From: Nitrospinae bacterium CG11_big_fil_rev_8_21_14_0_20_56_8 | GTDB lineage: Bacteria; Nitrospinota; Nitrospinia; Nitrospinales; VA-1 | NCBI GenBank assembly: GCA_002796165.1 | Contig: PCWF01000205.1 | Span: 1 to 11,144 of the forward strand | Length of the DNA stretch: 11,144 bases | Direction: 5' to 3' | In this document: piece after piece, positions 6,638 through 11,144 of the stretch | How the letters are laid out: every line of letters begins with the position of its first letter | How positions within the stretch are numbered: the stretch's first letter is position 1 | The notes under the pieces: generated by a model | The model's database searches: none | What the model was told of the DNA's origin: nothing | The model's input: the letters and a program-made list of their open reading frames with translations, nothing else | Made by a program: the position numbers and the translations under genes

Positions 6638-6667
6638 AGTCCCCCCACCAGCATCTTGCTCACCAGA
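6488..6667 (-). repeat. Tandem array, 4 x 45 bp, seeded from the mlaD 3' end
   Basis: Units lie at 6488-6532, 6533-6577, 6578-6622 and 6623-6667. The last is the actual end of mlaD (codons for SKMLVGGL and stop, plus following bases) and is the most diverged. The other three are nearly identical. On the minus strand each carries AGAGGAG, six bases, ATG, then a six-codon ORF M(P/R)VERL ending TGA. In the other frame the array reads as 15-residue repeats. There is no spacer diversity, so it is not a CRISPR array. Confidence 0.92.
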
Positions 6668-7134
6668 TCGGCCAGATCCACTCCCGACTCGGTCTCCTGC
6701 AGGGTCCCGCTGGCGGGAACTTTCCGGGGCGATCCTCCGGGCAGGATCCTGACCACCTTGTCGCCGAGCAGACCACGCAGACCGATCGCGGCGATGGTGT
6801 CCTCGGGAAGCATGATATCCTCGCGGAGCCTCATCTCCACCCGCGCCATTTCGTTGGGGGCCAGAAATATACGCTCCACCTCCCCGATCCGAACCCCGGC
6901 GATTTCCACCTGCGCGCCTTCGCGCAACCCGTCCACGGTTTGAAAATCCGCGAATACCGAATAATAACCCAGGCCAAAAAGACCCGGTTTTACCGAGTGA
7001 GACACAAATCCCAGGGAAAACAGGCCGATGGCCAGAAACAGGGCCACCTTCATTCCGGTGATCGACTGCTTCCCCAGAGTGGGCCCGGCAACCCCCGCGC
7101 CGGACGGCAGGTTCAATTTGTAGATCTGTTCCAT
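6634..7134 (-). CDS. mlaD: MlaD-type MCE-domain phospholipid transport protein
   Basis: A 166-residue inner-membrane-anchored periplasmic protein. MlaD forms the hexameric substrate-binding ring of the Mla ABC system that moves phospholipids between inner and outer membranes. One N-terminal membrane segment (about 28-46, MKVALFLAIGLFSLGFVSH) is followed by the MCE domain: YYSVFADFQTVDGLREGAQVEIAGVRIGEV (about 57-86) and GLRGLLGDKVVRILPGG (118-134). The C-terminal LADLVSKMLVGG matches the conserved helix after the MCE domain, so the protein ends close to the family's normal helix end and lacks only the variable tail. The start at 7134 has GAGGTGG upstream. MlaE, MlaF and MlaC are not adjacent, so the gene is orphaned here or at the edge of a split operon. 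Its 3' end is the source of the 45-bp repeats. Confidence 0.88.
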   Translation of the reverse strand: MEQIYKLNLPSGAGVAGPTLGKQSITGMKVALFLAIGLFSLGFVSHSVKPGLFGLGYYSVFADFQTVDGLREGAQVEIAGVRIGEVERIFLAPNEMARVEMRLREDIMLPEDTIAAIGLRGLLGDKVVRILPGGSPRKVPASGTLQETESGVDLADLVSKMLVGGL

Positions 7135-7370
7135 AATCCACCTCGCTTAAAAGTCAGGTGCGGATGATAATCGGGTACAATGCATGCGACATGCCTGGGG
7201 AAGAGAGGACCGTTGGATTTTACGTTTAGGATCGGTTTCACAAGGACGGGAGAGTCGATCATGGATGAACATGGGACTTTCTCCGTAAATCGCGGCTGGC
7301 CAGATTTGCATACACCCGGCTTCTTTTGTGTTCACCCCGGCCCCAACCGCGGAATAAAGAGAGGCGGAAT
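7135..7370. other. Divergent intergenic region, mlaD / phosphoesterase
   Basis: 236 bp with divergent genes on either side, so it must hold two promoters. I see no hexamer pair strong enough to call. A small inverted repeat GCATG-CGA-CATGC lies at 7182-7194. Short ORFs here have no support. Confidence 0.35.
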
Positions 7371-8477
7371 ATGAATTCAATGCATAAGGGAATGGGACAA
7401 CGCTTGCGCGGGTTGCTTTTGGCGGCGTTGTGGATTGCTACCGCCTTCGGACCCCACCCGGCGCGGGCCGATACGCTCCGGGTCGGCGTGGTGGGTGACA
7501 CGGGAATCGGGGAGAGGGCCTATCACCCGGGATTTGCCGCCGTTCAGCAGGCGTTGACGGCGGAAAAACCCGACGTGCTGTTGCACCTGGGCGATTTTGT
7601 TTACCAGCCCCGGATATTTCCTGACGCCTGCGACCCGCGCTATCTTCAGGAAATTCGCGCGACCCTGGTCGAGCCGTTTCCGCAACGGCTGTTCGTGGTG
7701 GGGGACAACGATCTGCCGCCGGTGAAATGGAAACCCAAGGCCTCGGGGTGCTGGGCGGGAATCGATCCGCTCGACTCCCCATTGGAGGAAACCCCTCAGG
7801 GGGAATCCGCCCCCGGTCTCTATGAAGGTTCCACCGTGATCGGCAACACGATGTTTGCGCTTCTCAACTCGTTCCCATGGACCGATCCCACTCCCTGGCT
7901 GAAACCCAGGATCGACCGGGCCCGCGCGCAGGGCCTCTGGGTGATCGTGGGGGTGCACGAACCGGCGATCACCACCGCCTGGTACATCGAAAAACGGGCC
8001 ACCCAGTTGGCGCGGATCAATGCCCTGGAGCCCGACCTCGTATTCTCCGGAAACCAGCACTCCTACGAACGCTTTCACCCCATCGGCCGACCCCGCGAAG
8101 ACGGATCGCTCCCCGTTACGAAATCGGCGGACGGGATTTACCGCCGGGGTCAGGGAACCGTCCACATCATTACCGGGGGGGGCGGCGCAAGGCTAAAACC
8201 CTTCGCCGATTTTCAGGACAATCCCGAACACACCGCGCCGCCGGAAGTGTTCGAAGCCCTCGCCGCCCGCGCGCTGATGAATCATTTTCTGCTTCTGGAG
8301 ATCGGCGACCGCTCCCTGAAGGGAACCACGTTCCGGGTTTGCGCCCCGCCACCGCCGGGGGATACCGCCGATCCGCGCTGGAAACCCGACAGGAAGGTAT
8401 GGCGGACCGTTGCGCTGGAGTGCGACGGAAAGCCGCCGGGAATTTCCATCTACGATCGGTTTCAGATCGACCGCTGA
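7371..8477 (+). CDS. Exported calcineurin-like (purple-acid-phosphatase-like) metallophosphoesterase
   Basis: A 368-residue protein starting at ATG 7371 with GAGG upstream. A signal peptide is clear: basic QRLRG, hydrophobic LLLAALWIATAF, and an ARA|D cleavage site after residue 33. The metal-binding motifs appear in order: GDTG (Asp43), HLGDFVY (Asp75, Tyr78, purple-acid-phosphatase style), VGDND (111-114) in place of GNH[E/D], GVHEP (His196) and SGNQHSYER (His230) in place of GHxHxYER. The overall order and the YER ending fit a periplasmic phosphatase of the purple-acid-phosphatase-like group, acting on a phosphomonoester that I cannot name. The two substitutions may change the metal site or reflect a subfamily. 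The gene stands alone, divergent from mlaD and convergent with mdh. Confidence 0.82.
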   Translation: MNSMHKGMGQRLRGLLLAALWIATAFGPHPARADTLRVGVVGDTGIGERAYHPGFAAVQQALTAEKPDVLLHLGDFVYQPRIFPDACDPRYLQEIRATLVEPFPQRLFVVGDNDLPPVKWKPKASGCWAGIDPLDSPLEETPQGESAPGLYEGSTVIGNTMFALLNSFPWTDPTPWLKPRIDRARAQGLWVIVGVHEPAITTAWYIEKRATQLARINALEPDLVFSGNQHSYERFHPIGRPREDGSLPVTKSADGIYRRGQGTVHIITGGGGARLKPFADFQDNPEHTAPPEVFEALAARALMNHFLLLEIGDRSLKGTTFRVCAPPPPGDTADPRWKPDRKVWRTVALECDGKPPGISIYDRFQIDR

Positions 8478-8495
8478 CGCGCAGGTGAAAAAAGC

Positions 8496-8532
8496 AAAAA
8501 AAATCCCCTCTTCCCGGAAGGGAAGAAGGGAT
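8496..8532 (-). terminator. Intrinsic terminator of mdh
   Basis: On the minus strand ATCCCTTCTTCCC pairs with GGGAAGAGGGGAT over 13 bp (one G-U pair) around a TTCC loop and is followed by a run of eight T. It lies just after the mdh stop. Read the other way the stem lacks a T-run, so it serves mdh, not the phosphoesterase. Confidence 0.92.
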
Positions 8533-8555
8533 CGAAAATCTCAAGAAGCGGGTTG

Positions 8556-9494
8556 TTACTCCGCCAAAATGGCGTTGACCTCGTCGATCATCTCCTTGAC
8601 GTCCTGAGCCGATTTGTCCAGCGCGGCTTTTTCATCGGGATTGAGCACGAGCTCGATCACCTGTTCGATGCCGTGACTTCCCAGCTTGACGGGAACACCG
8701 AGAAAGATGTCCTTCCATCCATATTCCCCATCGAGATAAGCGGTGCAGGGAAGGATCCGTTTGTTGTCGAGAAGAACGGCCTCGATCATTTTCATCACCG
8801 ACGCGCCGGGCGCAAGGAAAGCGGAGCCTTGCTTGAGGAGGCCGACGATCTCGGCGCCCCCTTTGCGGGTCCGATCGACCAGCCGCGCGATCTGCTCCTT
8901 GGTCATGAGGTCGGTGATGGAAATCCCCGAAACGGTGGTGTAGCGGGGAAGCGGGACCATGGAGTCCCCATGCCCCCCGAGCACCATGGCGTCGACGTCC
9001 ACGAGAGAGCAATCGAGCTCCAGCGAGACGAAGGTCCGGAAGCGGGCCGAATCGAGAACCCCGGCCATCCCCACAATGCGTTGCTTGGGCAGACCGGAAA
9101 CTTTCTTGGCCATATACACCATGGCGTCGAGCGGATTGGACACGACGATGATGAACGGATTGGAGGAATACTTCATGACTTGCTCGGTAACCGTTTTCAC
9201 GATTTTGGCGTTGGTGGCGAGCAGGTCCGAGCGGCTCTGGCCCGGCCCTCTCGGCACTCCGGCGGTGATGACCACCACATCGGAATCCGCGGTATCCTTA
9301 TAATCATTAGTCCCGATGATGAGGCTGTCGAAGACCTGGAGACAACCCGACTCCTGCAGATCCAGAGCCTTGCCCTGGGGGACGCCCTCCACCACGTCGA
9401 TCAAAACGACGTTGCCGAGGTTTTTATACGCCACCAGTTGGGCGACGGTGGTCCCCACTTGTCCAGCCCCCACAATCGTAATTTTTCTTCGCAT
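8556..9494 (-). CDS. mdh: Malate dehydrogenase (NAD-dependent, LDH-like type)
   Basis: A 312-residue enzyme of the TCA cycle interconverting malate and oxaloacetate. The N-terminal Rossmann fold has GAGQVG (9-14) and Asp33 at the end of beta2, indicating NAD rather than NADP. The active-site loop holds Arg82 and Arg88 (VPRGPGQSR), the substrate-binding Arg151 follows VLDSARFR, and the catalytic His175 is in GGHGDSM. Arg82 marks it as malate rather than lactate dehydrogenase. ATG 9494 is chosen because GGAAGAG precedes it and the Rossmann strand starts at once; the longer frame to 9524 adds a non-homologous extension. An icd-like ORF and a promoter lie upstream; a terminator closes the unit. 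Confidence 0.95.
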   Translation of the reverse strand: MRRKITIVGAGQVGTTVAQLVAYKNLGNVVLIDVVEGVPQGKALDLQESGCLQVFDSLIIGTNDYKDTADSDVVVITAGVPRGPGQSRSDLLATNAKIVKTVTEQVMKYSSNPFIIVVSNPLDAMVYMAKKVSGLPKQRIVGMAGVLDSARFRTFVSLELDCSLVDVDAMVLGGHGDSMVPLPRYTTVSGISITDLMTKEQIARLVDRTRKGGAEIVGLLKQGSAFLAPGASVMKMIEAVLLDNKRILPCTAYLDGEYGWKDIFLGVPVKLGSHGIEQVIELVLNPDEKAALDKSAQDVKEMIDEVNAILAE

Positions 9495-9548
9495 GGCTCT
9501 CTTCCAAAAAGGTTGCGTCGGCACATTGGGGCCATTCCCGACATGGGC

Positions 9549-9710
9549 TTACTTTTTGTGCTTGGGTTTCAGCCGTTTATCAACCGCTTCGATGAACTCA
9601 AACGTATTGGGCTTTCCGGGATTGGAACAGGGCATCGGAGAAATCGGATCCCCGGTCGTCTCATCCCCGTCGATTTCAAACAAGGTGTTCTTTAATTTAA
9701 ATCCAGACAG
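9549..9710 (-). pseudogene. Short ORF resembling the two ends of isocitrate dehydrogenase (possible icd relic)
   Basis: From a CTG at 9710 (AAAGGAG lies 10 bases upstream) the minus strand reads 53 codons to a TAA at 9549, 54 bp before mdh. The first part, FKLKNTLFEIDGDETT, resembles the start of eukaryotic-type NADP isocitrate dehydrogenases, which read roughly KNPVVEMDGDEMTR. The last part, NTFEFIEAVDKRLKPK, resembles their C-terminus (human IDH1 has NTFEFMDKLGENLK). The 17 residues between (GDPISPMPCSNPGKP and flanks) match nothing I know. A gene of about 400 codons would have lost nearly everything between. In many bacteria icd precedes mdh, which fits. Alternatives are a genuine small protein that looks similar by chance, or an assembly join. 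No ATG or GTG start is visible at the right distance from the ribosome site. Confidence 0.4.
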
Positions 9711-10038
9711 GGGCCGGCTTCTCCTTTTGATTCAGGGTAAAAAAGTCTCTGAATTATTATTAATTGAACCGAAAGAACTGCCGATTGACTAAAGGAAGAA
9801 ATGCTTGATTGCTTTAAATAGGATGGGGTAAATTAAATGATTATCCTCCCGTTTGTCAAGCAAATTAGACCGCGGTTCGAATTCACAATTTGCCTTTTCG
9901 GCCATCCATCCAACCCCATTCAATTCAGAAACCCGGCCATCGTTTTTTATGTCGCAACCGGGGAAAATTTCGGATAATCGTCATAGGGCAACTCTTTAAC
10001 ACACGCTCGGAAATAAAACAGCCGTACCGGAAATCCGC
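9711..10038. other. AT-rich intergenic region between the mdh unit and glnD
   Basis: 328 bp with no credible ORF. It holds the minus-strand promoter at 9832-9859 and the ribosome site AAAGGAG ahead of the icd-like ORF. A GATAAT at 9973-9978 could be a -10 element for glnD, but the -35 position is poor. Confidence 0.4.
9832..9859 (-). promoter_or_regulatory. Sigma70-type promoter for the icd-like ORF and mdh
   Basis: On the minus strand a perfect TTGACA (9854-9859) is followed after 16 bases by TTTAAT (9832-9837), five of six to consensus. It faces the icd-like ORF and mdh. The long distance to mdh (about 340 bp) is what one would expect if a first gene once filled the gap. Confidence 0.6.
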
Positions 10039-11144
10039 ATGACCCACGCGATCAGTCATTATAAATTTGAGGTCGATTTCTCTCCCGTCGAGAGGGCCCC
10101 TGAAGATCCGCGCGACCGGTTGCCCTATTTCAATTCTTTCAAGGAACTGGTTCGCCGGGAAAAGGAAAAGATCAAACTCTGGCACCGGGGAGGCGCCGGG
10201 GGACGCGAGGTCATCCAGGCCCACACCGGGTTCATCGACGAGGTCATTCGGCATATCATCACCTCCCTCGCGTTGAACAAGGAATACGCCCGCTTCAACG
10301 TCATTAACGAATTCTGTCTCATCGCGGTGGGAGGTTATGGCCGGGGCGAACTCAATCCGTTCTCCGACATCGATCTCCTCTTCCTCAAGCCCAACCGGAT
10401 GTTAAAGAAAGCCGACCGGTTCATCCAGGATGTCACCTCCATCCTGTGGGGGATGGGTCTGGAAATCGGCCAGGCCTGCCGGACGGTCAAGGACTGCGTT
10501 CGCCTCGCGGAAGAGGACCTCACGGTGCGCACGTCCATGAGCGAAACGCGGTTTCTGATCGGCGACCGGGACAAGTACGAAAAATTCTGCGCTTCGATCC
10601 ACAAAAGCATTCTCCGCAAAAACGTCCAGGGGTTTCTCCAGGCGAAGATCCTGGCCCGGAGGAAGCGGATCGGCGGAGATGAGGGGGTCGCCTCCAACCC
10701 CGAACCCAACATCAAGGAGGGATCGGGCGGACTCCGCGATTACCACGCCGCGCTGTGGGCGGTCACCGCCCGGTTCGGTTCCGCCTCGCTCCGGGAAGTC
10801 GGGCGCGACGACATTGTTTCCGACCGGGAACTGGATCAGTTGGACACGTCGCTCAATTTCATCCTGCGCGTCCGCAACGAACTCCACTACCTGAAGGGGA
10901 AAAAGTTCGACGTCCTCGATCTGGAGATCCAGCAAATGCTGGCGGCCAACCTGGGCTACCGGGGACCCTCGCCCGTTCAGGCGACGGAGCGGTTCATGCG
11001 CGATTATTTCCTGCATGCCACAGCGGTGCGGGATATTTGCGGCGCGGTCTTCGAGCGATGCCTCACGCCGGAACGAAGCATCCGCCGCGTCATTTCGTCC
11101 TTCACCCGCAAATCCCTCGGCAACGGATTCAACACGGTCGATCA
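10039..11144 (+). CDS. glnD: [Protein-PII] uridylyltransferase/uridylyl-removing enzyme GlnD, N-terminal part
   Basis: The frame is open from ATG 10039 to the window end (368 codons of a family usually about 850-950 residues). GlnD senses glutamine and adds or removes UMP on the PII protein, controlling nitrogen assimilation. The nucleotidyltransferase signature GGYGRGELNPFSDIDLLFL (98-116) holds the metal-binding Asp110 and Asp112. The family motif PNIKEGSGGLRDYHAALW is also present. The HD hydrolase and ACT domains would lie outside the window. The start has only a weak GGAA ribosome site. Confidence 0.93.
   Translation, partial: MTHAISHYKFEVDFSPVERAPEDPRDRLPYFNSFKELVRREKEKIKLWHRGGAGGREVIQAHTGFIDEVIRHIITSLALNKEYARFNVINEFCLIAVGGYGRGELNPFSDIDLLFLKPNRMLKKADRFIQDVTSILWGMGLEIGQACRTVKDCVRLAEEDLTVRTSMSETRFLIGDRDKYEKFCASIHKSILRKNVQGFLQAKILARRKRIGGDEGVASNPEPNIKEGSGGLRDYHAALWAVTARFGSASLREVGRDDIVSDRELDQLDTSLNFILRVRNELHYLKGKKFDVLDLEIQQMLAANLGYRGPSPVQATERFMRDYFLHATAVRDICGAVFERCLTPERSIRRVISSFTRKSLGNGFNTVD

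Noticed and set aside
6488..6667. CRISPR array
   Set aside because: The units are contiguous 45-bp tandem copies without variable spacers, and one of them is the mlaD 3' end.
6638..7141. Upstream half of a 321-codon minus-strand ORF (6176-7141) overlapping mlaD
   Set aside because: This part is an out-of-frame shadow of mlaD, whose protein has a clear MCE domain. Only the portion after the mlaD stop (6176-6637) may be coding.
7180..7374. 64-codon plus-strand ORF upstream of the phosphoesterase
   Set aside because: It has no ribosome site and no motif, and it runs into the phosphoesterase start out of frame.
8553..9695. 380-codon plus-strand ORF antisense to mdh
   Set aside because: It is composed of His/Asp/Gly-rich shadow sequence over the well-supported mdh; no domain is recognisable.

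Overview
The window looks like a piece of a moderately GC-rich, Gram-negative chromosome. The evidence is an MlaD-type MCE protein (inner-membrane lipid transport), a LexA/DinB pair, a GlnD nitrogen sensor and a bacterial malate dehydrogenase. I cannot assign a taxon; a marine Nitrospinota- or Deltaproteobacteria-like organism would fit, but that is a guess.

Layout. (1) 1-207: end of an unrecognised ORF. (2) 226-2391: a visibly AT-richer island of about 2.15 kb holding only two divergent genes, a three-Cys-motif partner protein (TcmP) and a DUF5131/phage Gp37-Gp68 three-Cys protein. It is bounded by an exact 15-bp direct repeat. The right copy lies in the last codons of the class V aminotransferase gene; the left copy is followed, in the same frame, by what looks like that gene's original last codons and stop. 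The island therefore appears to have inserted at the 3' end of the aminotransferase gene and supplied a new tail and stop codon. No integrase is present. (3) 2365-5392, minus strand: lexA, dinB and the aminotransferase, read in that order. (4) 5393-6136: a 303-bp spacer with two inverted repeats, then an orphan thioredoxin-type arsC. (5) 6176-7134, minus strand: mlaD, whose last codons have been copied into a 45-bp tandem array that runs into an unrecognised gene carrying an 81-bp duplication. (6) 7371-8477: an exported purple-acid-phosphatase-like phosphoesterase with altered metal-site motifs. (7) 8496-9859, minus strand: mdh with a clear intrinsic terminator. Upstream of mdh lie a short ORF resembling the two ends of isocitrate dehydrogenase and a good sigma70-type promoter. 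(8) 10039-end: the start of glnD, cut by the window edge.

Functionally these are several unrelated core modules: SOS response with translesion synthesis, arsenate reduction, phospholipid trafficking, the TCA cycle and PII control. They are interrupted by one accessory insertion and one locally amplified repeat region. The best candidates for something new are the minimal two-gene TcmP/DUF5131 insertion and the mlaD tail repeat array.
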